DNA from: Streptomyces sporangiiformans
GTDB lineage: Bacteria > Actinomycetota > Actinomycetes > Streptomycetales > Streptomycetaceae
DNA: 64,000 bases
NCBI RefSeq assembly: GCF_005768555.2
Contig: NZ_VCHX02000144.1
Location: forward strand, 1-64,000
Direction of reading: 5' to 3'
Shown: positions 17,706 through 26,242 of the stretch, in pieces
How the letters are laid out: every line of letters begins with the position of its first letter
How positions within the stretch are numbered: position 1 is the first letter of the stretch
Position numbers and translations under genes: made by a program
Notes under the pieces: model-generated
Database searches by the model: none
What the model was told of the DNA's origin: nothing
What the model saw: the letters and a program-made list of their open reading frames with translations, nothing else

Positions 17706-17897
17706 CTAGGCGGTCTGGTGCGCCAGCAGGGCCACCGCCGCGATCAGCACGGCCAGCAGCGCGATCAGCGCCATGGGCGTCAGACCCGCGAAGGGGCTCT
17801 CCTGCTGCAGTCGCTCCCTGTTCGCGCGGCAGACCGGGCAGCGGCCTTCGTTCACGGGCGCGGCACAGTTCGCGCACACCAACCGGTCGTACGTCAT
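17706..17897 (-). CDS. Small zinc-ribbon membrane protein
   Basis: 63 residues. Two Cys pairs (CANC and CPVC, residues about 8-22) form a likely zinc ribbon. One C-terminal membrane helix follows (LTPMALIALLAVLIAAVALLA). An AGGAGG ribosome site stands at a good distance before ATG 17897, which supports expression. It is read divergently from ftsE. I do not know its function; small zinc-ribbon/TM proteins of this kind are common hypothetical proteins in Streptomyces. Confidence 0.75.
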   Translation of the reverse strand: MTYDRLVCANCAAPVNEGRCPVCRANRERLQQESPFAGLTPMALIALLAVLIAAVALLAHQTA

Positions 17898-17941
17898 GCG
17901 CTCGCCCTCCTTGCGCCGGATTCACGTACACAACGCTTCCA

Positions 17942-17957
17942 GGAACGTGAACGTTCC
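17942..17957. promoter_or_regulatory. Palindrome GGAACGT-GA-ACGTTCC in the divergent ftsE region
   Basis: Seven-base arms separated by two bases lie about 45 bases upstream of the zinc-ribbon gene and 190 bases upstream of ftsE. The size and symmetry fit a dimeric regulator site for either gene. The regulator is not identified. Confidence 0.35.
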
Positions 17958-18147
17958 CCCTCCACTGTGCCAGGTTCCACGGATTTCGGCGCGGCTCGCC
18001 TTATCCTGCCCGGTCCTGACGCGTTCGAGCCCTTCCGTTAGGTGACAAAACGCGCAAGCCTCGCGCAACGACGACCGGCGACTGCGCTCTCGCGCCGGGT
18101 TCGCGTATGGTCACGCTCACCTACCCCCGGCGACCCGTGGTGCATCC

Positions 18148-18837
18148 GTGATCCGATTCGACAACGTCTCCAAGGTCTACCCCAAGCAGACCCGCCCAGC
18201 CCTCAGGGATGTCTCCCTCGAGGTCGAGAAGGGTGAGTTCGTGTTCCTGGTGGGGTCCTCCGGCTCCGGAAAGTCCACCTTCCTGCGGCTGATCCTCCGC
18301 GAGGAGCGGGCCAGCCACGGCCAGGTGCACGTCCTGGGCAAGGACCTCGCGCGCCTTTCCAACTGGAAGGTGCCGCAGATGCGCCGGCAGCTGGGGACGG
18401 TGTTCCAGGACTTCCGGCTGCTGCCGAACAAGACGGTCGGCGAGAACGTCGCCTTCGCGCAGGAGGTCATCGGCAAATCGCGCGGCGAGATCCGCAAGTC
18501 CGTGCCCCAGGTGCTCGACCTCGTCGGGCTCGGCGGCAAGGACGACCGGATGCCGGGCGAGCTCTCCGGTGGTGAGCAGCAGCGCGTGGCCATCGCCCGC
18601 GCCTTCGTCAACCGGCCGAAGCTGCTGATCGCCGACGAGCCGACCGGAAACCTCGACCCGCAGACGTCCGTCGGCATCATGAAGCTGCTCGACCGCATCA
18701 ACCGGACGGGCACGACCGTCCTGATGGCGACCCACGACCAGAACATCGTGGACCAGATGCGCAAGCGAGTCATCGAGCTGGAGACGGGCCGTCTCGTCCG
18801 CGACCAGGCGCGCGGCGTCTACGGCTACCAGCACTGA
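18148..18837 (+). CDS. ftsE: Cell-division ATP-binding protein FtsE
   Basis: 229-residue ABC ATPase that partners FtsX and drives activation of periplasmic peptidoglycan hydrolases at division sites. Walker A is GSSGSGKST (36-44), the signature is LSGGEQQRVAIARA, and Walker B is LLIADEPT, followed by the D- and H-loops (MATHD). It starts at GTG 18148. ftsX follows after 85 bases in the same direction, the usual order. Length is typical of the family. Confidence 0.97.
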   Translation: MIRFDNVSKVYPKQTRPALRDVSLEVEKGEFVFLVGSSGSGKSTFLRLILREERASHGQVHVLGKDLARLSNWKVPQMRRQLGTVFQDFRLLPNKTVGENVAFAQEVIGKSRGEIRKSVPQVLDLVGLGGKDDRMPGELSGGEQQRVAIARAFVNRPKLLIADEPTGNLDPQTSVGIMKLLDRINRTGTTVLMATHDQNIVDQMRKRVIELETGRLVRDQARGVYGYQH

Positions 18838-18886
18838 CCGCCATCTCCCCCCAGCTCTCGATCCCGCTCGAGCGGAAGGGACCCTC

Positions 18887-18913
18887 ATGCAGATGTCCCA
18901 TGGAAAGGCCTGA
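18887..18913 (+). other. Possible leader mini-ORF before ftsX
   Basis: An eight-residue frame (MQMSHGKA, then TGA) lies between ftsE and ftsX with a good GGAAGGGA ribosome site five bases upstream of its ATG. It stops nine bases before the ftsX start. It may couple ribosomes into ftsX, or it may simply be an accident around the real ribosome site. No evidence of conservation can be seen here. Confidence 0.3.
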
Positions 18914-18922
18914 GTAGACGCC

Positions 18923-19840
18923 ATGCGTGCCCAGTTCGTCCTGTCGGAGATCGGCGTCGGTCTCCGCCGCAACCTGACGATGACCTTCGCGGTCATCGTC
19001 TCCGTCGCCCTCTCCCTCGCCCTGTTCGGCGGCTCGCTCCTCATGAGCGATCAGGTGAACACGATGAAGGGCTACTGGTACGACAAGGTCAACGTCTCGA
19101 TCTTCCTCTGCAACAAGAGCGACGCGGAGTCCGACCCCAACTGTGCCAAGGGGGCGGTCACCACCGAGCAGAAGAAGCAGATCGAGAGCGATCTGGGCAA
19201 GATGTCGGTCGTCGAGAACGTCCAGCACGAGTCGGCCGACGCGGCGTACAAGCACTACAAGGAGCAGTTCGGCGACTCCCCGCTGGCCAGCTCGCTCACC
19301 CCGGACCAGATGCAGGAGTCCTTCCGCGTCAAGCTGAAGGACCCGGAGAAGTACCAGGTCATCGCGACCGCCTTCGACGGCCGTGACGGCGTTCAGTCCG
19401 TGCAGGACCAGAAGGGCATCCTGGACAATCTCTTCGGGCTGCTCAACGGCATGAACTGGGCGGCCCGCGCGGTGATGGCGATGATGCTCGTCGTCGCGCT
19501 GATGCTGATCGTCAACACGGTGCGCGTCTCCGCGTTCAGCCGTCGCCGTGAGACCGGCATCATGCGGCTCGTGGGCGCTTCCGGCTTCTACATCCAGGCG
19601 CCGTTCATCATGGAGGCCGCCGTCGCCGGACTCATCGGCGGTGGTGTCGCCTGTGGCTTCCTGCTGGTCGCCCGCTACTTCATCATCGACCACGGCCTCG
19701 CCCTGTCCGAGAAGCTGAATCTGATCAACTTCATCGGCTGGGACGCGGTCCTGGCGAAGCTGCCGCTCATCCTCGCCACGAGTCTGGTGATGCCCGCGCT
19801 GGCCGCGTTCTTCGCGTTGCGCAAGTACCTGAAGGTGTGA
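18923..19840 (+). CDS. ftsX: Cell-division protein FtsX, permease-like
   Basis: 305-residue membrane partner of FtsE. The first membrane segment follows NLTMTFAVIVSVAL. Next comes an extracytoplasmic domain (about residues 50-165) containing two Cys residues that could pair. Three more membrane segments with the conserved RRRETGIMRLVGAS loop complete the protein. Actinobacterial FtsX usually relays FtsE activity to NlpC/P60-type hydrolases such as RipC. It starts at ATG 18923, and the C-terminal FFALRKYLKV is typical. Confidence 0.96.
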   Translation: MRAQFVLSEIGVGLRRNLTMTFAVIVSVALSLALFGGSLLMSDQVNTMKGYWYDKVNVSIFLCNKSDAESDPNCAKGAVTTEQKKQIESDLGKMSVVENVQHESADAAYKHYKEQFGDSPLASSLTPDQMQESFRVKLKDPEKYQVIATAFDGRDGVQSVQDQKGILDNLFGLLNGMNWAARAVMAMMLVVALMLIVNTVRVSAFSRRRETGIMRLVGASGFYIQAPFIMEAAVAGLIGGGVACGFLLVARYFIIDHGLALSEKLNLINFIGWDAVLAKLPLILATSLVMPALAAFFALRKYLKV

Positions 19841-19907
19841 CGCACGCCAAGAGGGTCGTCCCGCCAACCAGCGGTACGACCCCTTGCGTTGTCCTAGACT
19901 CACCGGC

Positions 19908-21074
19908 ATGTCAGGTCGAGACCTGTTCTGTCCGCCCCGCCGCGTTCGCCGCGGGGCCGCCCTGACGTTGGTCGTCGCGAGCGTCCTGGCCACCGGCGCC
20001 ACGACCGGCTGTCTCGACGGCTTCGACCGGAAGTCCCCTTCCCCCTCCGGCCGTTCGGCATTCGCCGGACACCACGAGGACGTCTCCGACGCCGCGGCCG
20101 AGGCGATGGCCGACGGCAAGTCGCCCGTGGAGGCGGCCGAGCGCGCCGTCAGCCGCAGCGGCGACCGCTGGGGCGCGGTGTACTCACCGGGGGAGTACGA
20201 GGAGTTCGAGGAAGCCCTCGACGGCCAGTACACGGGCGTCGGCCTCTGGGCCCGGCGTGAGCGCGACGGACGTATCGCGGTGACCCGGGTACGGGCCGGC
20301 TCGCCCGCGGCCGAGGCCGGGATCCGCAAGGGCGACCGGCTGCGCAGCGTCGACGGCAAACGTGTCGACGGCCGCCCGGTGACGGAGGTCGTCTCATTAC
20401 TGCGCGGGGACGCCACCGACGCGCCCGCCGGCACGGCCGTCTCCGTGGGCCTGGAACGCGGCACGCGCGCGTGGAACGAGACTTTGCGCCGGGCGAAGCT
20501 GCCCACGGACTCCGTGACGGTGCGCGAGCTCGCCGACAGCGTCACCGTGATCAAGGCCGCCGCCTTCACCAAGGGCTCCGGTGACCTCGTACGGTCCGCC
20601 GTGGCCGATGCCGCCGCGGGCGCCCGGATCGTCCTCGACCTGCGCGGCAACCCTGGCGGCCTGGTCACCGAGGCCGTCACCGCCGCCTCCGCCTTCCTCG
20701 ACGGCGGCCTCGTGGCGACGTACGACGTACGGGGCGAGCAGCGCGCCCTGCACGCCGAGCGGGGCGGCGACACCTCCAGGCCCCTGGTCGTGCTCGTGGA
20801 CAGCGGCACGATGAGCGCGGCCGAGCTCCTCACCGGCGCCCTGCAGGACCGCGGCCGCGCGGTCGTGGTGGGCTCCAAGACCTTCGGCAAGGGCTCGGTC
20901 CAGATGCCGAGACGGCTGCCCGACGGCTCTGTCGCCGAGCTGACCGTCGGCCACTACCGCACTCCCTCCGGGCGCAAGGTCGACGGCCGGGGCATCACCC
21001 CCGACCTCGAGGTCGAGGAGAGCGCCCTGAAGCGGGCCGAGGCGGTATTGAGTGGCCTCGGGGGCCCCTCGTAG
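19908..21074 (+). CDS. S41 family C-terminal processing peptidase (CtpA/Prc-like)
   Basis: Secreted or lipid-anchored serine protease, 388 residues. The N-terminus has a hydrophobic signal ending TTGC (Cys35), which could be a lipobox. A PDZ domain (about 105-175, YTGVGLWARR ... AGIRKGDRL) is followed by the S41 catalytic domain. The Ser/Lys dyad is Ser303 (SGTMSAAE) and Lys328 (TFGKGSVQ), 25 residues apart as in known Ctp proteases. The ATG at 19908 is preferred over a TTG eight codons earlier because it begins the signal peptide. It sits 18 bases before smpB and may be co-transcribed with it. Substrates are unknown. Confidence 0.93.
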   Translation: MSGRDLFCPPRRVRRGAALTLVVASVLATGATTGCLDGFDRKSPSPSGRSAFAGHHEDVSDAAAEAMADGKSPVEAAERAVSRSGDRWGAVYSPGEYEEFEEALDGQYTGVGLWARRERDGRIAVTRVRAGSPAAEAGIRKGDRLRSVDGKRVDGRPVTEVVSLLRGDATDAPAGTAVSVGLERGTRAWNETLRRAKLPTDSVTVRELADSVTVIKAAAFTKGSGDLVRSAVADAAAGARIVLDLRGNPGGLVTEAVTAASAFLDGGLVATYDVRGEQRALHAERGGDTSRPLVVLVDSGTMSAAELLTGALQDRGRAVVVGSKTFGKGSVQMPRRLPDGSVAELTVGHYRTPSGRKVDGRGITPDLEVEESALKRAEAVLSGLGGPS

Positions 21075-21092
21075 TGCGAAAATGGCCACACT

Positions 21093-21572
21093 ATGGCTAA
21101 GGAAAAAGGGCGCAAGCTGATCGCGCAGAACAAGAAGGCGCGGCACGACTACCACATCCTCGACACCTACGAGGCCGGTCTGGTGCTCATGGGGACCGAG
21201 GTGAAGTCCCTGCGCCAGGGACGGGCGTCGCTGGTCGACGGGTTCATCGCGCTGGAAGGGCACGAGGCGTGGCTGTACAACGTGCACGTGCCGGAGTACA
21301 GCCAGGGGACGTGGACCAACCACAGCGCCCGACGCAAGCGCAAGCTCCTCATGCACCGTGAGGAGATCGACAAGCTGGAGTCGAAGTCCCAGGAGACGGG
21401 TCACACGATCGTGCCCCTCGCGCTGTACTTCAAGGACGGCCGGGCAAAGATCGAGATCGCGCTGGCGAAGGGCAAGAAGGAGTACGACAAGCGGCAGACC
21501 CTCCGCGAGAAGCAGGACCGGCGGGAGACGGACCGTGCCGTGGCGGCGGTTCGGCGGCGACAGAGGGCGTAG
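21093..21572 (+). CDS. smpB: SsrA-binding protein SmpB
   Basis: 159-residue partner of tmRNA in trans-translation, which frees stalled ribosomes. The core (LDTYEAGLVLMGTEVKSLRQ, then HSARRKRKLLMHREEI) and the basic tail that mimics mRNA in the decoding channel (GKKEYDKRQTLREKQDRRE) are all present. It starts at ATG 21093. The tmRNA gene ssrA follows 134 bases downstream, the standard pairing. Confidence 0.98.
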   Translation: MAKEKGRKLIAQNKKARHDYHILDTYEAGLVLMGTEVKSLRQGRASLVDGFIALEGHEAWLYNVHVPEYSQGTWTNHSARRKRKLLMHREEIDKLESKSQETGHTIVPLALYFKDGRAKIEIALAKGKKEYDKRQTLREKQDRRETDRAVAAVRRRQRA

Positions 21573-21706
21573 CCCCTGGGCACCCCGGACGTTCGGACAC
21601 CCTGGAGGGTTCGGACGCCCCGGGAATACGCTGGCACCTGCCCTCGTTGGTCACGTACGATGGGCCCTGCACCCCACAGCGGGTGCGGGTATTGAAAAAT
21701 CAACAT

Positions 21707-22099
21707 GGGGATGATCGGTTTCGACAGCGGCTGTCGAAGCAGGGGAAGCGTGTCGAGGAAGCGGCCATGATCTCGTAAACCACAGGCCGAAACAAATAAT
21801 CGCCAATTCTAAGAGCGATTCTCCCCAGGCTTTCGCCCTCGCTGCCTGATTAAGTAGCGAAGCGAAGCCTCTCTGATGGGAGTGTCAGCCCGGGAGTGTT
21901 CCCGACCCGGATCCTGGCATCAGCTAGGGGACTAAACCTCTGAGCCCGGTCACGGGGCCCAGAGGGAAATCAAACAGTGACTGAGCCCGTCGGCGACTTG
22001 TTCGCGTGATCGCCGGGGCCGAGAAAAGCGCAGCGAACTGCACACGGAGAAGCCCTCCTTCCGCACCGTTGGACGCGGGTTCGATTCCCGCCATCTCCA
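21707..22099 (+). ncRNA. ssrA: Transfer-messenger RNA (tmRNA)
   Basis: The 5' end GGGGATGATCGGTTTCGAC is the classic tmRNA start, and the GGGGATG pairs with CATCTCC near the 3' end. A T-loop (GGTTCGATTCC) precedes the 3' acceptor strand. The discriminator A is at 22099; CCA is not encoded. The tag frame runs 21802-21849 and encodes ANSKSDSPQAFALAA, ending with the expected ALAA degron. It tags stalled nascent chains together with SmpB, encoded just upstream. Confidence 0.97.
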
Positions 22100-22113
22100 C
22101 GATCCTCATGTGA

Positions 22114-22160
22114 GACGAAGGCCCGGTGGTCATGACGACCACCGGGCCTTCGTCGTTTTC
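22114..22160. terminator. Bidirectional terminator between ssrA and the GH3 gene
   Basis: The perfect arms GACGAAGGCCCGGTGGTC and GACCACCGGGCCTTCGTC flank a five-base loop, followed on the plus strand by GTTTTC. It ends the ssrA transcript. Because it lies about 30 bases past the GH3 stop on the opposite strand, it probably also ends that operon. Confidence 0.88.
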
Positions 22161-22191
22161 TCCGTCTCTCACCGGCAGTTGGATCCGCGGC

Positions 22192-25161
22192 TCACCTCAG
22201 CGAGAACGTGGACAGGCGGATGCCGTCGCTCACCACCAGGTACACGTCCTGACGGCCCTTGGCGGCGCTCGACAGCGAGGCGGTCACGGTCTCGTACGTG
22301 TACGGCGACCCGGTGCCGCCGGCCTGAGCCGTGCCCACCAGTGTGCCCGTCGGCGATCCGAGCCGGATCTCGACCTTCCCGGCCGCTCCCGCCACCCGCG
22401 CACCGAACTTCGACACACCCCCACCGAGGTGGGAATCGGCGAACTTCAGCCAGGCCCCGTCCCCCGAAGCCCCCACCGCGGTGCCCCGCGCCTTCGACTC
22501 GTCCACGAGCCGCACGCCCGCGTAGTCGTCGAAGTTCTCGGCCCGGGTGACCCGCGAAAGATCCCGCGCGGGAATGGTCTCCCCACGCACCTGTTGCGAC
22601 GTACGAGACCGGATGTCCTCGGACGACGCGCCCACGAGAACGTCGTACGTGCCGCTCTCCACCACCCACTTCGACCGCGTGACATCCCAGTGCGCGAGAT
22701 CCCCGGTCTTCAGCGGCAGCTTCACCGTCTTCGTCTGCCCCGGCTTCAGCGACACCCGCTGAAAGGCCTCCAGCTGCTTCAGCGGCTGCTTGTCTCGCGA
22801 GACGCGCTGATGGGTGTAGAGCTGCACGACCTCGTCACCGGCCCGCCGGCCCGTGTTGGTCACCGCGACCTCGTAACCGCCGTCGACGCGCCTCGGCTTC
22901 CCGTAGCGGAAGGAGGTGTACGAGAGCCCGTAGCCGAACTCGTACAGCGGGTCGCCCTTGAAGTACTGGTACGTGCGGTCGTACTTGATGGTGTCGTACT
23001 CGAGGATCGACGGCAGGTCGGACTCGGACTGGTACCAGGTCTGGGTGAGCCGTCCGGCCGGGTTCACATCGCCGAAGAGGACGTCGGCGAGGGCGTTGCC
23101 GGTCTCCTGACCCGCGTGGGTCGTCCACAGCAGGGCCGGGACCTCCTTCCGCAGGTCGCCCAGTGTGGTCGGATAGCTGTTCTCGACGACCACGACAGTG
23201 TTCGGGTTGGCCGCACGCACCGCCTTGACCAGGGCCTCCTGCGCGGGGGCCAGGCCCATGTCCGTACGGTCGTTGTTCTCGCGCCCGTTGATGGCGGGCA
23301 TCGAACCGACCACGACCACGGCCGTGTCCTTGCCCTTCACCGCGGCCACGGCCTCGTCGGCGCCGCTGCGGACGACGTCCTTCGTGTAGTGCGCGGCCTC
23401 CGTCTTGGCAACCAGGCCGAGCGTGCCGTCGTCACCGGTCGGGCCGAGGTAGACCGGGTTCGACCACCAGGGCTCCTTGGTCTCGTAGCCCGCGTAGCGC
23501 AGCAGGTACGTGCCGTCGTCCTGCCGCTCGGGCGCGAACTGCTGCTGGACGAACCAGCCACCGGGCTGGACCTGGTCGTTGACGAAGTTCGACCAGTTGT
23601 AGCCGACGTACTTTCCGTTGGCGGCGGACCTCAGCGTGACGAGGCCGGCACCCCAGTCGAAGATGTCGAACTGGCCGGCCGTGCCCACGGATCCGGCGCT
23701 CTCCTTCAGCACCTCGCCGTCGGCGTCCGATCCCGCCGTCACATACTTGCCCGTGTCCACGTTCTTCAGCGTGATCCGGTCCACGCCCTCGCTGCTCGCC
23801 ACCGGCGTGCCGAGTTTCGCGGCGATGCCCTCCTTCGGCGTGACCGCGTACGGCAGGGTGCCCGAGTACCAGTCCGTGTAGAGGGTGTCGGCGAGCGGGC
23901 CGACGACGGCGACGTTCTTGCCGGAAGAGGCCTTCAGGGGAAGGGCGTTGTCGTTCTTCAGCAGCACGGCCGCGTCGGCCGCCGCCTTGCGCGCCAGCTT
24001 CTGGTGCGCCGGGCTGTTGACCACGGACTTGTCGATGGAACCGTACTTCCCGCCGCCCGGGTCGAATTCGCCGAGCCGGACGCGGATGCTCAGGATGTGC
24101 CGGACCGCCGTGTCGACGTCGGACTCCTTCAACAGTCCTGTGGACAGGGCCGAACTGACCGCGTTCGTCGTCGGCGCGGAGTTCGTGTCGTCCGTGGTGA
24201 AGCTGTCGATGCCCGCCTTCAGCGCGGCGGCGTTCCCCTCGGCCAGGGTGCCGAAGTACTTCTGGCTGCCGGTGGAGATCAGGTTGTTGGGCGCGTAGGC
24301 GTCGGTGACGTTCAGGAGGTCGTAATCCGACCAGGTGCGCACCTCGTCGTTCAGCGCCGGATCGACCGTGGCGGGGCGGCCGTTGACGAGGTTGTACGCG
24401 GACATCACGCCGGTGGCCGCGTCGGCCTCGATCGCGGGCTTGAAGGCCTGCTCCTCGTACTCCTTGAGGACGCGCGGGCGCAGGTCGGAGGACGTGGTCG
24501 TGCGGTCGGCCTCGTTGTTGTTGGCCAGGTAGTGCTTCAGCGTCGGGGCCGTCTTGAGGTGGTCGGGGTCGCCGCCGGTCAGGCCGGTGCCGTACGCGGT
24601 GGCCATCACGCCCGTCAGATACGCGTCCTCGGAGTAGCCCTCCTCGTTGCGCCCCCAGCGCGGGTCGCGCAGCGGATTCACCACGGGCGCCCAGAGGTTG
24701 AGGCCCCAGCCGGCCGGCCGCTCCTGCTGGAAGCCTCGCGTCTCGTCGCCGACCGCCGAGCCGACGCGCTTGATCAGTGACGGATCCCAGGTCGAGGCGA
24801 GCCCCAGAGTCTGCGGGAAGACGGTGGCCTCGCCGAGCCAGGCGACCCCGTGCAGGGCCTCGGTGCCGGTCTTGAACGACTTGACGCCGAGGCGTGGAAT
24901 CGCGGGCTGGTGCTGGTGGAGCAGGGAGATCTTCTCGTCGAGGGTGAGCCGGGCGAGGAGGTCGTCCACGCGCCGGTCCACGGAGAGCTTCGGATCGCGG
25001 AAGGCGTACGCGGGGTCGTCCGCCGCGGCCGTCCCGGTGGCCGTGACGCCCAGTCCCGCGACCATCGCGAGGGCCAGGGTCAGGACGGGGGTGGTCCGTC
25101 TCACAGTGGTTCTCTGTCTGTGCTGTCTGCGCTCTCTGTGGTGTCTTCTCTTGCCTTTCAT
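22192..25161 (-). CDS. Secreted GH3 family glycoside hydrolase (beta-glucosidase type) with beta-trefoil-like and CBM-like parts
   Basis: 989 residues. A basic N-terminus and hydrophobic stretch ending GTAAADDP form a secretion signal. The GH3 N-domain carries the probable nucleophile Asp287 (NVTDAYAPN). The C-domain is interrupted by about 150 residues (DRITLKNVDTGKYVTAGS ... NGKYVGYNW) that resemble a fascin-like beta-trefoil. A fibronectin-like domain (EVAVTNTGRRAGDEVVQLY) and a C-terminal CBM6-like beta-sandwich follow. The ATG at 25161 is chosen over 25206 because GAAGGAG lies seven bases before it. It is the last gene of the operon and probably cuts beta-linked glucosides or xylosides outside the cell. 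Confidence 0.88.
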   Translation of the reverse strand: MKGKRRHHRERRQHRQRTTVRRTTPVLTLALAMVAGLGVTATGTAAADDPAYAFRDPKLSVDRRVDDLLARLTLDEKISLLHQHQPAIPRLGVKSFKTGTEALHGVAWLGEATVFPQTLGLASTWDPSLIKRVGSAVGDETRGFQQERPAGWGLNLWAPVVNPLRDPRWGRNEEGYSEDAYLTGVMATAYGTGLTGGDPDHLKTAPTLKHYLANNNEADRTTTSSDLRPRVLKEYEEQAFKPAIEADAATGVMSAYNLVNGRPATVDPALNDEVRTWSDYDLLNVTDAYAPNNLISTGSQKYFGTLAEGNAAALKAGIDSFTTDDTNSAPTTNAVSSALSTGLLKESDVDTAVRHILSIRVRLGEFDPGGGKYGSIDKSVVNSPAHQKLARKAAADAAVLLKNDNALPLKASSGKNVAVVGPLADTLYTDWYSGTLPYAVTPKEGIAAKLGTPVASSEGVDRITLKNVDTGKYVTAGSDADGEVLKESAGSVGTAGQFDIFDWGAGLVTLRSAANGKYVGYNWSNFVNDQVQPGGWFVQQQFAPERQDDGTYLLRYAGYETKEPWWSNPVYLGPTGDDGTLGLVAKTEAAHYTKDVVRSGADEAVAAVKGKDTAVVVVGSMPAINGRENNDRTDMGLAPAQEALVKAVRAANPNTVVVVENSYPTTLGDLRKEVPALLWTTHAGQETGNALADVLFGDVNPAGRLTQTWYQSESDLPSILEYDTIKYDRTYQYFKGDPLYEFGYGLSYTSFRYGKPRRVDGGYEVAVTNTGRRAGDEVVQLYTHQRVSRDKQPLKQLEAFQRVSLKPGQTKTVKLPLKTGDLAHWDVTRSKWVVESGTYDVLVGASSEDIRSRTSQQVRGETIPARDLSRVTRAENFDDYAGVRLVDESKARGTAVGASGDGAWLKFADSHLGGGVSKFGARVAGAAGKVEIRLGSPTGTLVGTAQAGGTGSPYTYETVTASLSSAAKGRQDVYLVVSDGIRLSTFSLR

Positions 25162-25237
25162 GGCACGGCTCCTTCGACTAGGGCCTTGCATGCGTGGCGT
25201 GGACAAGTGGGGTAGGCAGGTGTCTCTTCGTGGGGGC

Positions 25238-26242
25238 TCAGGGCCGCGGTGCCGTGCTGGCCCGCACGGTCAGCCGCGGCGGCAGCAGCGTCGCCTCCGG
25301 TACGGTCGCGCCGCCCAGCTTCTTCATCAGCAGCTCCACGGCTGTGGCGCCCACCTCGGCGGACGGTATGGCGATCGAGGTGACGGGCACGCGGGTGCCG
25401 TCGGCCAGCTCGTCCGGGCAGATCGCCGTGACGGACAGATCGCCGGGCACCCGCAGACCGAGCTGCTCGAAGGCCTCGATGAGGGGTTCCACGATCGGCT
25501 CGTTGTGGACGACGACCCCGGTCAGGGCCGGGCGTTCCCGCAGAAGTTGTTCGGCGACCTGCCGGGCCGCCCCGGGCGCCGCCTCGCACGGGTGCACCGA
25601 AGAGGACAGCCCGTGCCGGTCGGCCGCGGCGGTGAAGCCCCGCACGACGCGCTGGGCGAAGCCCGTCTCCCGTACGTACACCTCCGGAGGCGAACCCACG
25701 AGCGCGATCACCCGGTGCCCGAGACCCGCCAGATGCTCGACGCACGCCTCGCCCGCCGCCTGGAAGTCCAGGTCGATGCAGGTGAGCCCCTTGGGCTCGG
25801 ACGGGAACCCGATCAGCACCGACGGCCGGTCGAGGGCGCGCAGCAACGGCAGCCGCCGGTCGTGGAGCTGGACGTCCATCACGATCAGCGCGTCCACGAG
25901 CGCGGTGTCCGCGACCCGCCGCAGCCCGTCCTCGCCCTCCTCCTGGGTGAGCAGCAGCACGTCGTGGTCGTGCCGGCGTGCGGTCGTCACCACGGACACC
26001 GCGAACTGCATCACCACCGGCACATGGATGCCCGCCCGTAACGGCACCACCAGCGCGAGCACATTGGAGCGGCTGCTCGCCAGTGCTCGCGCGCCCGCGT
26101 GCGGCCGGTAGCCCAGCTCGCGGATGCTGGCCTCGATCCGCTGCCGGGTCTCCTCGGAGATCGGGCGTTTGCCGCTCAGCGCGTACGAGACCGTGCTGGG
26201 GGACACCCCCGCGTGCCGCGCCACGTCGGTGATCTTCACCAT
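25238..26242 (-). CDS. LacI family transcriptional regulator
   Basis: 334-residue repressor. The helix-turn-helix with hinge occupies the first 60 residues (KITDVARHAGVSPSTVSYAL, then GYRPHAGARAL), followed by a periplasmic-binding-type sugar sensor domain. Its start overlaps the stop of the GH31 gene by seven bases, so it is translated from the same operon it probably controls. Two LacI-type palindromes lie upstream of the operon's first gene (31741-31778), which implies autoregulation, with an oligosaccharide as inducer. The binding link is inferred from position and site type. Confidence 0.93.
   Translation of the reverse strand: MVKITDVARHAGVSPSTVSYALSGKRPISEETRQRIEASIRELGYRPHAGARALASSRSNVLALVVPLRAGIHVPVVMQFAVSVVTTARRHDHDVLLLTQEEGEDGLRRVADTALVDALIVMDVQLHDRRLPLLRALDRPSVLIGFPSEPKGLTCIDLDFQAAGEACVEHLAGLGHRVIALVGSPPEVYVRETGFAQRVVRGFTAAADRHGLSSSVHPCEAAPGAARQVAEQLLRERPALTGVVVHNEPIVEPLIEAFEQLGLRVPGDLSVTAICPDELADGTRVPVTSIAIPSAEVGATAVELLMKKLGGATVPEATLLPPRLTVRASTAPRP

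Noticed and set aside
22080..22110. tmRNA 3' end as an integration site for an island
   Set aside because: ssrA ends are common att sites, but I see no second copy of the 3' sequence in the window and no integrase. The next genes form an ordinary sugar operon.
22126..24780. 884-codon plus-strand open frame
   Set aside because: Shadow of the GH3 gene, caused by high GC at third codon positions; no domain or ribosome site.
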